NCBI GenBank assembly: GCA_017744795.1
Contig: JAGIAQ010000050.1
Span: 1-54,115 of the forward strand
From: Niabella sp.
GTDB taxonomy: Bacteria > Bacteroidota > Bacteroidia > Chitinophagales > Chitinophagaceae
Direction of reading: 5' to 3'
Length of the DNA stretch: 54,115 bases
Each line of letters begins with the position of its first letter. Position 1 is the stretch's first letter. The notes under the pieces were generated by a model that was given only the letters and a program-made list of their open reading frames with translations, was not told the DNA's origin and searched no databases. Below are positions 32,892 to 41,772 of the stretch, piece after piece. The position numbers and the translations under genes were made by a program.

Positions 32892-33965
32892 AAATTCCTC
32901 TCCGTTTGTCTCCTCTTTGGTTTTAGCCACTTCACTTTTTTTACCAAACTCAATGCGGTACACCTGTATCAACAGAATAAAATAACTCATAAACAGCGGC
33001 CCAAAGATCAGCCCCATCACACCAAATAGTTTCAGGCCGAGGATCACCCCGAAAACAGTTATCAGCGGATGAATATTGCCGATCTTTTTAAGGATGGTAA
33101 AGCGCAGTACATTATCGATCCCTCCCACAGCAACCAGACAATACAAAGTGAGCCAGATCCCATTCACTGTATGACCGGTTGCAAATTGTACAATGCAGAT
33201 CGGCACCCAAATGATCATCGTTCCCACCGCCGGCACCATGGAAGCCGCGCCAGTAATCAATCCCCACATCACGAAATCATTTACCCCAAAGATCCAGTAC
33301 CCGATCACAGCAACCAATCCCTGGCACAGCGCCAGAATGGGTATGCCCAGCGCGTTGGCCCGCACCATCATTTTTGTTTCATCCCAGAGCGTTTGGGTAT
33401 TTTCATCACTAAAGGGAACAAACAAACGCACCCGCCGTTCCATGCCGCGCGCATTTACCTGCATAAAATACAGGATAAATAAAGCAGTGAAAATATTAAC
33501 CAGAATTTCGGCAACGGAATTGAGCAATCCGGGAAAATAAGCCGTCACCTTACCCAGCGCTCCCAATACGGCATCTTCAGAAAGATTGATGCGGTTTAAA
33601 ATAGGTTTGGTCGCCAGAAAGGCTTTTATAGCATTATATTTTTCTACGACCACCTGTTTATTCGCCAGCAGGCCGCCTATTTGCGGGATCATCACTTCAA
33701 TGATCAGCCATAAAGGCAATGCAACAACGATGAGCGTGAGGAGCATCAAAAAAATACTGGCCAGCGGTTTTCTCCATTTTCGTTCTTCGGTAAGGCGGAA
33801 ATAGGTTTTACGAAAAAGGATGTACAATGTGATGGCCCCTAAAATACCGGGGGTAAAATAGCGCAGGTTAAAAAAAATAAGAAAGCCGATCAAGCCGATC
33901 AGTAAAATCAGTACCAGCTGCCGGAGGATGTTATCATCGATTTTCTTAACATTCATAAAACGCAT
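32880..33965 (-). CDS. AI-2E family transporter (UPF0118)
   Basis: A 361-aa protein with about eight membrane helices, the PerM/TqsA topology: helices in the first 75 residues, a soluble stretch (about 100-140), then a C-terminal block with the conserved GLVAVIGYWIFG, VPAVGTMIIWVP and IHPLITVFGVILGLKLFG segments. Members export autoinducer-2 or act as Na+/H+ or osmolyte transporters; the role here is unknown. Either ATG 33965 or the in-frame ATG at 33956 may be used. Its C-terminus lies in a palindromic repeat. Confidence 0.87.
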   Translation of the reverse strand: MRFMNVKKIDDNILRQLVLILLIGLIGFLIFFNLRYFTPGILGAITLYILFRKTYFRLTEERKWRKPLASIFLMLLTLIVVALPLWLIIEVMIPQIGGLLANKQVVVEKYNAIKAFLATKPILNRINLSEDAVLGALGKVTAYFPGLLNSVAEILVNIFTALFILYFMQVNARGMERRVRLFVPFSDENTQTLWDETKMMVRANALGIPILALCQGLVAVIGYWIFGVNDFVMWGLITGAASMVPAVGTMIIWVPICIVQFATGHTVNGIWLTLYCLVAVGGIDNVLRFTILKKIGNIHPLITVFGVILGLKLFGVMGLIFGPLFMSYFILLIQVYRIEFGKKSEVAKTKEETNGEEFPTD

Positions 33966-33984
33966 TTATGATCCTAAAAATAGC

Positions 33985-33992
33985 TATATTTG
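33985..33992 (+). promoter_or_regulatory. -7 promoter element of the helicase gene
   Basis: TATATTTG matches TAnnTTTG. It lies downstream of the in-frame ATG at 33928, so that ATG cannot serve this transcript; the TTG at 34024 would. Confidence 0.5.
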
Positions 33993-34023
33993 TTTTGCTA
34001 ATCCTTTCGAAAAACAAACCAGT

Positions 34024-36144
34024 TTGACGGGTAAAATTTACAATATCATAGAGTTCACGCAGCGAAGTGTTTATCTGACTGGGAAAGCCGGTACAGGAAA
34101 AACCACTTTTCTTAATGAATTTACAAAAAAAACTTCCAAAAAATATATCGTAGTTGCGCCTACAGGCATAGCAGCCATTAATGCCGGCGGTGTTACGTTA
34201 CATTCTTTGTTCGGCTTACCGCTCACCACCTTTGTTCCTACCATTGAACCCATCGACCGTAACGAAGCAATAAATATTCCACAATTAATCCCGCATTTTA
34301 AATACCGGAAAGAAAAGCTGAAATTGTTGCAGGCCCTTGAGATCCTGATCATTGATGAGGTTTCTATGCTGCGGGCCGATGTGCTGGATATGATCGACCT
34401 GGCCTTAAAAGCAGCCCGGCGCTCTTCGCTTCCGTTTGGCGGAATTCAGTTATTGCTGATCGGCGACCTGTATCAATTGCCCCCGGTGGTAAAACAAAGT
34501 TCAGAAGGATTGTTAAACCGCTACTATGCTTCTCCTTATTTCTTCGATTCAAAAGCCCTGCAAATCGCTCCCTTTATTACCGTAGAACTGCAAACCATTT
34601 ACCGGCAGAATGATCCGCAGTTTATCACCCTGTTGAATGCCATCCGAAATGGAGCAACAGATCAGATCGATTTTAAACTGTTGAACAGCCGCTATCAACC
34701 GGCTTTTGAGCCCAAAGAGGCTTATATCTACCTGGTGTCGCATAACTATATGGCCGATGCAATTAACGCAAAACGATTGAACGCACTGCCTGAAAAAGGA
34801 CAGCAATGCAAGGCCATCATTAACGGTGAGTTTAAAGAGCACCTGTACCCCAACGATCCTGAATTAGTGCTCAAACCCGGGGCCCAGGTAATGTTCATAA
34901 GAAATGATGCTTCGGAAGAAAAAAAATACTTTAACGGCCGCCTGGCCAAAGTGTTGAAAGTGGAAGCAGACAAGGTTACCGTATTACCCGATGACAGCGC
35001 AACTGAAATAACAGTGGCAAGGGAAGTTTGGGAAAACAAGAAATACTACCTGGATGATAAAAAAGAAATAAAGGAAGATATTGTTGGCCGTTATGAACAG
35101 TTTCCCCTGCGGCTTGCCTGGGCGGTTACCATTCACAAGAGCCAGGGGCTTACGTTTGATAAGGTCATTATTGATGCCGGGCATTCCTTCACCAACGGGC
35201 AGGTATATGTGGCGTTGAGCCGGTGCCGGACCCTTGAGGGCATTGTGTTAAAATCCGCCATTCCGGCTACCGCTATCTTTAAAGACACCCGTATCGCCGA
35301 CTTTCATACCGCTACCAATGCTTCCGAAAAGATCGAAATTATTTACGAAGCCGAAAAAAATGATTTTGCCCTGGGCAAATTATTGCGCGCGCTGGGTGTT
35401 GCACCCTTGCATACCGCCCTGGAGCAATGGATCAAAGCGGGAACGGAAAGTTATATTGCCGACCAGGAAGATTTTGTTACTGTAAGCGAACAATTGCATA
35501 ACACCTGTAATCAGCTTGAAACTGTTTTTGCTAAGTTCGAAATATTTGTTGCCCGGCAGTCGAAAAGCGATGCGCCGGATAAATGGGAACTGATCACCGA
35601 AAAAAGCCGCGGTGCTGCGCATTATTTTTTTGAGCAGGTGCATCAACAGCTGTTCATCCCTTTAAAAGAGCATTATTCCGTTACAAAAAGTGTAAAGGGA
35701 TTAAAAACCTATAACACAGCCACCAAAGCCTTATTTGACGAATTACAGGAATACCTCGGCAGTCTTAAATCCCTTCATTTTTTAGACCAACCGCTACTTA
35801 CAGAGCAGGAAGACACCGTAATTGAAACCCCGGTTGTAAAGAAACCTTCCCATTTAATCAGCTATGAATTGCTGGAAGATGGTAAAACGGTGGCGGAGAT
35901 CGCCTCGCTGCGCAATCTGGCTGAAAGCACCATCTATGGCCATTTCGCTAAGATTGCCACCACCGGTATTATGGATATGGAAAAATTGTTTTCGCAGGAG
36001 CAGATCAACATTTTTCGCAAGCGTTTTGTCGTGGGCCAATGGGCTTCTATCACAGACGCCAAATCGGCTTTGCCGGCTTTCGAGTTTCATGAGCTGCGAC
36101 TGCTGATCAACCATTTCACTTATTTTGACAATAAGAAAGGCTAA
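34024..36144 (+). CDS. Pif1/RecD-like helicase with C-terminal helix-turn-helix domain
   Basis: A 706-aa superfamily 1 helicase if started at TTG 34024, or 738 aa from ATG 33928. Walker A GKAGTGKT (residues 20-27), IAAINAGGVTLHSLFGLP, Walker B LIIDEVSMLR, GDLYQLPPV and the UvrD-C-like AWAVTIHKSQGLTFDKVI with YVALSRCRTLEG are all present. The last ~70 residues form an HTH_40-like domain (ISYELLEDGKTVAEIASLRN). The TTG start is favoured because the -7 element lies between it and the ATG, which also overlaps the divergent gene. A role in DNA repair or replication is likely; no partner is adjacent. Confidence 0.88.
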   Translation: MTGKIYNIIEFTQRSVYLTGKAGTGKTTFLNEFTKKTSKKYIVVAPTGIAAINAGGVTLHSLFGLPLTTFVPTIEPIDRNEAINIPQLIPHFKYRKEKLKLLQALEILIIDEVSMLRADVLDMIDLALKAARRSSLPFGGIQLLLIGDLYQLPPVVKQSSEGLLNRYYASPYFFDSKALQIAPFITVELQTIYRQNDPQFITLLNAIRNGATDQIDFKLLNSRYQPAFEPKEAYIYLVSHNYMADAINAKRLNALPEKGQQCKAIINGEFKEHLYPNDPELVLKPGAQVMFIRNDASEEKKYFNGRLAKVLKVEADKVTVLPDDSATEITVAREVWENKKYYLDDKKEIKEDIVGRYEQFPLRLAWAVTIHKSQGLTFDKVIIDAGHSFTNGQVYVALSRCRTLEGIVLKSAIPATAIFKDTRIADFHTATNASEKIEIIYEAEKNDFALGKLLRALGVAPLHTALEQWIKAGTESYIADQEDFVTVSEQLHNTCNQLETVFAKFEIFVARQSKSDAPDKWELITEKSRGAAHYFFEQVHQQLFIPLKEHYSVTKSVKGLKTYNTATKALFDELQEYLGSLKSLHFLDQPLLTEQEDTVIETPVVKKPSHLISYELLEDGKTVAEIASLRNLAESTIYGHFAKIATTGIMDMEKLFSQEQINIFRKRFVVGQWASITDAKSALPAFEFHELRLLINHFTYFDNKKG

Positions 36145-36241
36145 CCCCTCCCTCAAAATGGGTATGGGAACGGCTGCTGCTATAGCTTAACTTTGAAGTT
36201 GTTTAGATTTTCAGATTCCTTTGCATTTCCCGCATTCCGAT

Positions 36242-36262
36242 AAATCGGAAGCCGATTTTTTT
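36242..36262 (+). terminator. probable terminator downstream of the helicase gene
   Basis: Stem AAATCGG/CCGATTT with loop AAG, continuing into a T-run. It lies about 98 nt after the stop codon. Confidence 0.5.
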
Positions 36263-36367
36263 GAACAGATTTTCGCAAAAAATCAATCCGCGAATATCAG
36301 TGGCAAAGCCAGGTCCAACATTGTTTCCATAAAAAGTTTAAACAACTTCTTTATCAAAACATCAATA

Positions 36368-36901
36368 ATGCCTTTTAAAACAATTGCGCTTTTAGCCCTC
36401 TTTGCTATTGTAACATTTAGTACGGCTGCACAGCATAAGCAAATAACAGAGTTTACCAAAGGGGGGATCCTTCTTATAAAACTGGACAACGGGTTTACAT
36501 CGGGTCTCAAATCCTATACACCAGACCTGTACACGGGCGGGCTTACGGCGAATCCTCAATTAACCGTTGTACCCGATGTGCTGCGCCTGGGCGTGAATGC
36601 AGGTGTGGCGTACAACGACAAACGTTTTTCAGGTTTATTTGGACCGATGGCGGCATTGAAACTTACCGACATCAAAACAAAAAATTACGGAAGCCTGGCC
36701 AATATTCATCTCATTGCCGAAGCCAATTGGGGCACCAATCACCAGCAAATGGCCGGCGGCGGTGTCGGTATCGAATTGCTGCAAAAGCTCCAGGTAGGTG
36801 CCACGGTTCAAAGAGATTATCATCTGAATAATTGGTGGTTTCGTTCTTTCATCGCGTATCAGCTCAATTTCAGAAAAAAAATCGTAAACGAATTTAATTA
36901 A
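36368..36901 (+). CDS. exported outer-membrane-like protein of unknown function
   Basis: A 177-aa protein with a signal peptide (MPFKTIALLALFAIVTFSTAAQ). The mature part alternates hydrophobic and polar residues with Gly turns (GVGIELLQKLQVGATVQRDY) and ends with a YQLNF strand, suggesting a small beta-barrel, but no family is recognised with confidence. ATG 36368 is used, since the frame stays open upstream only through repeat sequence. Its stop is 3 bp before the patatin gene, so the two are probably translated from one mRNA. Confidence 0.7.
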   Translation: MPFKTIALLALFAIVTFSTAAQHKQITEFTKGGILLIKLDNGFTSGLKSYTPDLYTGGLTANPQLTVVPDVLRLGVNAGVAYNDKRFSGLFGPMAALKLTDIKTKNYGSLANIHLIAEANWGTNHQQMAGGGVGIELLQKLQVGATVQRDYHLNNWWFRSFIAYQLNFRKKIVNEFN

Positions 36902-36904
36902 ACT

Positions 36905-37966
36905 ATGAACAAGGCATTAATCATCAGCGGCGGAGGTTCCAAGGGTGCTTTTGCCGTGGGGGTTATAAAAGACCTGATAACCACCTATCAATTAAATTTT
37001 GACACCGTGGTAGGCACCAGTACCGGTTCCCTTATTGCACCGCTTGCCGCTATGCAGCAGCTGGATGTGCTGGAGCGTTTATACACCACTTTTAACACGG
37101 ATGACCTCATTGAGCATTACAATATAGGTGCCCGGATAAATGAAAGCTCCCTTTTTACCGCAAACGGCCTGGGCGCAAATGTAAAACAGATCTTTACAGA
37201 TGATTTTTATGCAGCGTTGATAAAGGCAGGGAAAAAGATCTACCTTACCTCCACCTGCCTGCAATCGGAGGCGTTAGTAGTTTTTACCACGGACCCAAAT
37301 CCCGCACCGGGCAGTTATTATACTGTGCAAAAGATCCAGAACGCTGATCATTTCAGAAAGGCGATTATGGCATCGGCCAGTCAACCGGTCTTTATGCCGC
37401 CTATTCATGTAAACGACGGTCTGCCCGTTAATCCCAATTACCAGTTTGTAGACGGCGGTGTACGGGAATATGCCGGCGTGGGCATTGCGCTGGAAACCGG
37501 GGCTACCGAATTATTTACCATTTTACTGGCTGCTAAAAATGAAGCACCTGCTGCTAATCAGTTCAGTGATCTTGTTTCTATCCTGATGCAAACCATCGAT
37601 ATTTTCATCACGGATGTGAGCTCGAACGACTTGTACGGTCCCCGGCAGCTGATCAATTTTATAAACTACATCAATGACACCCGGCAGAATATGCTAAAGG
37701 CGGGCATACCTCCTCAAACGATCAATCAGGTTTTCAGCAACCAGAATCCTGCTTATGCGAACCTGATCAACCGGGCGCCCATAAAATGGCATATTATACA
37801 ACCTGATCAATCATTGGGCGGAGGGCCCGGCGGATTGGAATTTGATCCTGTAGCGATGAAACAAATGCTGGTAACCGGGCAGGTAACGGCTGCGGCTTAT
37901 GTAGCCGCATTAAAACCCGGTGAAGTGGATTGGATACATGGAACCCCGGAACCGGTGCCTGCCTAA
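36905..37966 (+). CDS. patatin-like phospholipase
   Basis: A 353-aa serine hydrolase with a Ser-Asp dyad. The oxyanion glycine loop is GGGSKG (residues 9-14), the nucleophile lies in GTSTG (Ser39), and the Asp lies in FVDGGVREY near residue 182. No signal peptide or membrane helix is visible, so it is probably cytoplasmic or secreted by another route. It would hydrolyse phospholipids or related acyl esters. It follows a small exported barrel-like protein by 3 bp. Its stop overlaps that of the convergent OsmC gene by 4 bp, with no terminator between. Confidence 0.9.
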   Translation: MNKALIISGGGSKGAFAVGVIKDLITTYQLNFDTVVGTSTGSLIAPLAAMQQLDVLERLYTTFNTDDLIEHYNIGARINESSLFTANGLGANVKQIFTDDFYAALIKAGKKIYLTSTCLQSEALVVFTTDPNPAPGSYYTVQKIQNADHFRKAIMASASQPVFMPPIHVNDGLPVNPNYQFVDGGVREYAGVGIALETGATELFTILLAAKNEAPAANQFSDLVSILMQTIDIFITDVSSNDLYGPRQLINFINYINDTRQNMLKAGIPPQTINQVFSNQNPAYANLINRAPIKWHIIQPDQSLGGGPGGLEFDPVAMKQMLVTGQVTAAAYVAALKPGEVDWIHGTPEPVPA

Positions 37967-38379
37967 GCAGTTAACTGCGCGTCCGTTGAAATTTTTGTAT
38001 TGAGTAATTTACTGATCGGGCAGTTAGCCTCCGCATCTTTAACCGCCGCATCAAATTGCTCATTAGTGATACCCGGAATGGTGGCCGTCAGCTCCAGATG
38101 ACTTTCTGTAATAGCCCCATTTTCAAGGGTTATCGTGCACTTTGTGCTGATGTTCGTTGCAGTGAACCCGGCTTCGTTCAAGACAAAACTCAGCTTCATA
38201 GTGAAACAGCCGGCATGCGCCGCCGCCACTAATTCTTCGGGATTGGTGCCGGGATTACCCTCTTCAAATCTCGTCTTGTATGAATAGTTGATATCCGTAA
38301 GAACGCCGGACTGTGTAGAGGTTGTACCACCCCCGTCTTTTCCGGTTCCCTGCCAGTTGGCTGTTGCAAAACGCTTCAT
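37963..38379 (-). CDS. OsmC-family peroxiredoxin
   Basis: A 138-aa protein of the OsmC/Ohr family. The family pattern is clear: TRFEEGNPGTNPEELVAAAHAGCFTMKLS with the first reactive cysteine, and the second in DAEANCPISKLL. The subtype is OsmC rather than Ohr (the GCFTM and NCPISK spacing fits). These proteins reduce organic hydroperoxides using paired thiols. It lies 17 bp downstream of scpA on the same strand and overlaps the end of the patatin gene. Confidence 0.92.
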   Translation of the reverse strand: MKRFATANWQGTGKDGGGTTSTQSGVLTDINYSYKTRFEEGNPGTNPEELVAAAHAGCFTMKLSFVLNEAGFTATNISTKCTITLENGAITESHLELTATIPGITNEQFDAAVKDAEANCPISKLLNTKISTDAQLTA

Positions 38380-38396
38380 AAATTTATTTTTTATAA

Positions 38397-39185
38397 TTAT
38401 GAAAATGTAGGCTCAATTGCCGTCATAGATTCTTCCCGGTCTTCGGGCTCAATATATTCCAGGATAAAATTATTTTTCCCTTCCCCGATCATGATCCTTA
38501 AAAAGCTTTGCTGCACCAGTTCCAAAACAGAAAGAAACAAAAAGATGGCGTGCACTTTTGTCTCCGCGCGATCAAAAAGTTTTTCAAAGGAAAGTGTTTT
38601 TGCCAGGCCTGCTTCTTCCATTACCTGTTCCCGGCTGTTCTCCATTGTATAGTGAGAACGCACGACGGTATGCACCGGTTTATTCACCCGATCCGAATAG
38701 CGCTGCATCGCCTTTTCAAACGCTTTCATCAGTTTGAACATCGTGATGGCTTGAATTTCGGTTCCTTCTCCGGCCTCTTCGCCAATTTCCGACAGCTCTT
38801 TCTGGATATTTCCGCGTTTCACCATCAGCATGCGCATCGCTTCCATTTCAGCCATCTCTGCCGATGCCTCTTTAAACCGCTTGTATTCCAGGATCTTATT
38901 TACCAGTTCTTCCCGTGGATCAATCTCGTTGCCCTGGGCATCCACTTCTTTGCGGGGGATCAGCATTTTTGCCTTGATCCGCATCAGTGTCGAAATAAAA
39001 AGAATAAATTCACTGGAAAGCTCAATATTCAGCGACTCCTGCTCTTTTATATATCCCAGGAAGTCGTTGGTTATCTGTGTGATCGGGATATTATAAATAT
39101 CCAGCTCATCTCTTTCAATAAAAAACAGCAACAGGTCAAACGGCCCTTCAAACTGCGAAAGCTTTATCTGGTAAGTCGTACTCAT
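38397..39185 (-). CDS. scpA: segregation and condensation protein A
   Basis: A 262-aa kleisin that links the SMC heads in the chromosome condensation complex. The N-terminal QIKLSQFEGPFDLLLFFIERDELDIYNI with ITQITNDFLGYI is the ScpA hallmark. The middle is helical and charged, and the C-terminal winged helix (VHAIFLFLSVLELVQQSFLRI) binds the SMC head. The length is normal. No scpB or smc is present in the window. OsmC follows on the same strand. Confidence 0.95.
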   Translation of the reverse strand: MSTTYQIKLSQFEGPFDLLLFFIERDELDIYNIPITQITNDFLGYIKEQESLNIELSSEFILFISTLMRIKAKMLIPRKEVDAQGNEIDPREELVNKILEYKRFKEASAEMAEMEAMRMLMVKRGNIQKELSEIGEEAGEGTEIQAITMFKLMKAFEKAMQRYSDRVNKPVHTVVRSHYTMENSREQVMEEAGLAKTLSFEKLFDRAETKVHAIFLFLSVLELVQQSFLRIMIGEGKNNFILEYIEPEDREESMTAIEPTFS

Positions 39186-39236
39186 TTATCTTGTATTCTT
39201 GCTTTACACAAATGTAGCAAATAAGCCCTGCACATG

Positions 39237-39266
39237 AAAAAGCGCCTCGTTAAAGGGAGGCGCTTT
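39237..39266 (-). terminator. terminator of mscL
   Basis: Perfect 10-bp stem AAAGCGCCTC/GAGGCGCTTT, followed by a short T-run on the minus strand, about 25 nt after the mscL stop. Confidence 0.85.
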
Positions 39267-39290
39267 GTGAATAATTTGGGAAGATTTTTA

Positions 39291-39713
39291 TTATTTCTTC
39301 AGTTGATCCCTGATTTCCATCAGCAACTTATCAGTTGAAGAAGGTTCGGCAGGCGGGGCCGGAGGTGCGTCCTTTTTCATCTTATTCATTGCTTTCACCA
39401 TCCAGAAAATGACCAGCGCCAGCAACAGGAAGTTGATAGCGATCGTGATGAAATTACCATACGCGAAAATAGACGTGTCGGCGATCTTGCGGGCTTCTTC
39501 CAGCTTGGTGCCCGGAGGCACATTGCCTTTCAAAACAAGGTACAGACTACTAAAATCGGGCTTACCAATGATAGCGCCTACTACAGGCATGATCAGGTCA
39601 TCAATAACACTGGTAACAATTTTACCAAAGGCACCGCCAATGATTACACCGACAGCAAGGTCGACGGCATTGCCTTTTACTGCAAATTCTTTAAATTCTT
39701 TCAGCATTCCCAT
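39291..39713 (-). CDS. mscL: large-conductance mechanosensitive channel MscL
   Basis: A 140-aa channel subunit with two membrane helices. The N-terminal [20 protein letters not shown] with [22 protein letters not shown] (pore helix TM1) is strongly conserved. The second helix is [19 protein letters not shown], followed by a charged and Pro-rich cytoplasmic tail. Homopentamers open under membrane tension to release osmolytes during hypo-osmotic shock. It is monocistronic with its own terminator. Confidence 0.96.
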   Translation of the reverse strand: MGMLKEFKEFAVKGNAVDLAVGVIIGGAFGKIVTSVIDDLIMPVVGAIIGKPDFSSLYLVLKGNVPPGTKLEEARKIADTSIFAYGNFITIAINFLLLALVIFWMVKAMNKMKKDAPPAPPAEPSSTDKLLMEIRDQLKK

Positions 39714-39804
39714 GTGGTAGATTTTTTTAAGTTTTATAAATATGATTCGGGTACAGATTTACTTCAACCAAGTTCATGCTAAAAATAAACAATTAAACCA
39801 TTAT

Positions 39805-40380
39805 TTAAATGGCCATTATTTCTTTTTCTTTTGCGGCAAGGTGTTTATCAACGAAGCTGATGTATTTATCAGTAAGCTGCTGCGCAGCTGCTTCCGCATC
39901 CTTTGCGCCATCTTCACTTAACCCTTCTTTTTGCAATTTCTTAATACTTTCTATTACCTCCCGGCGGGCGCCCCTGATCACAATTTTTGAATTCTCACCT
40001 TCCCCCTGGGTTCTTTTAACCAGCTCTCTTCTTCTTTCTTCTGTAAGCGGCGGCAGGAACAAGCGAATATTAATCCCATCATTTTGGGGGTTGATCCCGA
40101 TGTTTGCCGCTATTATGGCCCGTTCAATGGGCTGCAGCATGTTTTTTTCCCAGGGCTGAATATTGATCGTTCTGGCGTCCAAAACGGTAATGTTCCCTAC
40201 CTGGTTTATAGGCATAGGGGAACCGTAGTAATCAACTGAAATTCCGTCTACTATTTGGGGGGTAGCTTTCCCGGCGCGAATTTTAACTAATTCCGACTCT
40301 AAATGGGTAAGCGCTTTTTTCATACCCTCTTCCGTTGCTCCAATTAACTTACTAAGTTGTTCCTGCATAAAATCAATCAT
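39805..40380 (-). CDS. frr: ribosome recycling factor
   Basis: A 191-aa factor that, with EF-G, splits the post-termination ribosome. The hallmarks are MKKALTHLESELVKIRAGKATP, INQVGNITVLDARTINIQPWEKN and NDGINIRLFLPPLTEERRRELVK. The ATG at 40380 is used; a second in-frame ATG at 40368 is also possible. A TAGATTTG -7 element lies 10 nt upstream of the first ATG. pyrH, a frequent neighbour elsewhere, is not present. Confidence 0.96.
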   Translation of the reverse strand: MIDFMQEQLSKLIGATEEGMKKALTHLESELVKIRAGKATPQIVDGISVDYYGSPMPINQVGNITVLDARTINIQPWEKNMLQPIERAIIAANIGINPQNDGINIRLFLPPLTEERRRELVKRTQGEGENSKIVIRGARREVIESIKKLQKEGLSEDGAKDAEAAAQQLTDKYISFVDKHLAAKEKEIMAI

Positions 40381-40390
40381 TTAAAGGTTG

Positions 40391-40398
40391 CAAATCTA
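40391..40398 (-). promoter_or_regulatory. -7 promoter element of frr
   Basis: TAGATTTG on the minus strand matches TAnnTTTG, 10 nt before the ATG at 40380. Confidence 0.5.
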
Positions 40399-40451
40399 GT
40401 AAATGCAAATGAAACAATAGGTAAACAAGTAATAATGGGAGAAAAACCGCT

Positions 40452-41609
40452 TTAGTGTACCTGTTCCTGAACGGATTCCTTGGTTTGGATGCTTATTACC
40501 CTTGAATGAGTGGGTTGCGCTTGTTTTTGCTGCTCTCTTGCCTGGTTTACGATATACCGCCGGTGTATGACCAGTTTGCGCTTGGGCAAGGTATAGTAAA
40601 GAATGGCCAATGCGGCAAATGAAGTTCCAAAAAGTGCTAAAATAAGAAAGGTATTTCCCAGGGCTCTTGTAAAGTAAGTAGCCAGCAGCAACACAATATT
40701 TGCGCTAACACATATTAACGTTACGCGTGAATGCGTTAGCCCGCGGTCTAATAACAGATGGTGCACATGGTTCCGGTCCGGCGAAAAAGGTGAACGCCCC
40801 CGAATGATACGGTTACTAAACACTCTTATTGTGTCCACCAATGGTACTATTAAAATAGAAATGCCTACGGCTACCGCTGCGGGAATAGGCAGCAGTGCAT
40901 CCGGCTGGCTGGCCACGTTGATGAATTTTAACACCAATATTGATACTACCATTCCTACCAGCAATGAGCCCGAATCGCCCAAGAAAATTTTTGCCGGATG
41001 GTAATTAAAGATCAAAAAGCCGATCAGCGCAGCGGAAAGCGAAAAGGAAAAAACCGAATAGGGATACATTTTTGCCAGGAAAAAATAAGTCCCGAAAAGC
41101 AAAGTAGCCATTAACCCAAGGCTACCGGAAAGGCCATCGATGCCATCGATGAGGTTATATGCATTAATTATAAGAATAATAACAAAGTAGGTGATCGGCA
41201 CACCAATAGTAGCAGGTATCTGTTCCAATCCTAAAAAACCGTAAAGATTCTGAATCTGAATGCCGCCGAGGTGCACAATAATTGCCGCTGCCAGGATTTG
41301 CGCCAGGAATTTTTTAGTGGCCGAAAGCGCTACGATATCGTCTTTAAGTCCAATAAAGAAGGTGAGAACAGCCGCCGCATAAAAATACCGGATCTCGGGG
41401 CTTTCAGACAAATTGGTACAAAGCAGGCCCGCAAACACAAACCCCAGAAAAACACCTACACCGCCCAGTGAGGCTATGGCATGCGTGTGCAACTTTCGTT
41501 CATCCGGTATATCAAATAATTTTTTCTTATCAGCGATTAGGATAACAACAGGGATCGCGAGGAACGCAACTATAAAGGCTACGATAGCTGTTAACAGAAT
41601 TTCCAGCAT
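40452..41609 (-). CDS. WecA/TagO-type polyprenyl-phosphate glycosyl-1-phosphate transferase
   Basis: A 385-aa integral membrane enzyme of the MraY/WecA superfamily with about ten helices. The catalytic aspartates lie in GLKDDI and NAYNLIDGIDGLSG, with FLGDSGSLL and the GRSPFSPDRNHVHH histidine motif in a cytoplasmic loop. The HxHH form points to WecA/TagO-type enzymes rather than MraY. They start O-antigen, enterobacterial common antigen or teichoic-type glycan synthesis by loading a sugar-1-phosphate onto undecaprenyl phosphate. No other glycan genes are nearby. Confidence 0.9.
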   Translation of the reverse strand: MLEILLTAIVAFIVAFLAIPVVILIADKKKLFDIPDERKLHTHAIASLGGVGVFLGFVFAGLLCTNLSESPEIRYFYAAAVLTFFIGLKDDIVALSATKKFLAQILAAAIIVHLGGIQIQNLYGFLGLEQIPATIGVPITYFVIILIINAYNLIDGIDGLSGSLGLMATLLFGTYFFLAKMYPYSVFSFSLSAALIGFLIFNYHPAKIFLGDSGSLLVGMVVSILVLKFINVASQPDALLPIPAAVAVGISILIVPLVDTIRVFSNRIIRGRSPFSPDRNHVHHLLLDRGLTHSRVTLICVSANIVLLLATYFTRALGNTFLILALFGTSFAALAILYYTLPKRKLVIHRRYIVNQAREQQKQAQPTHSRVISIQTKESVQEQVH

Positions 41610-41772
41610 TTGATCAGGTTTATAGACGGCAAAAGTAAGACTTCTTTACAAGATACCAATTTTTTCCAACTTTGGTTAAAATTAACAAAAAATCTTTATT
41701 TGAGAAAACATTGTTACTGAACCCGTTTTTCAAAAAAAAATCGCACTTTTGCCATCTAAATTTATTTAGTTT

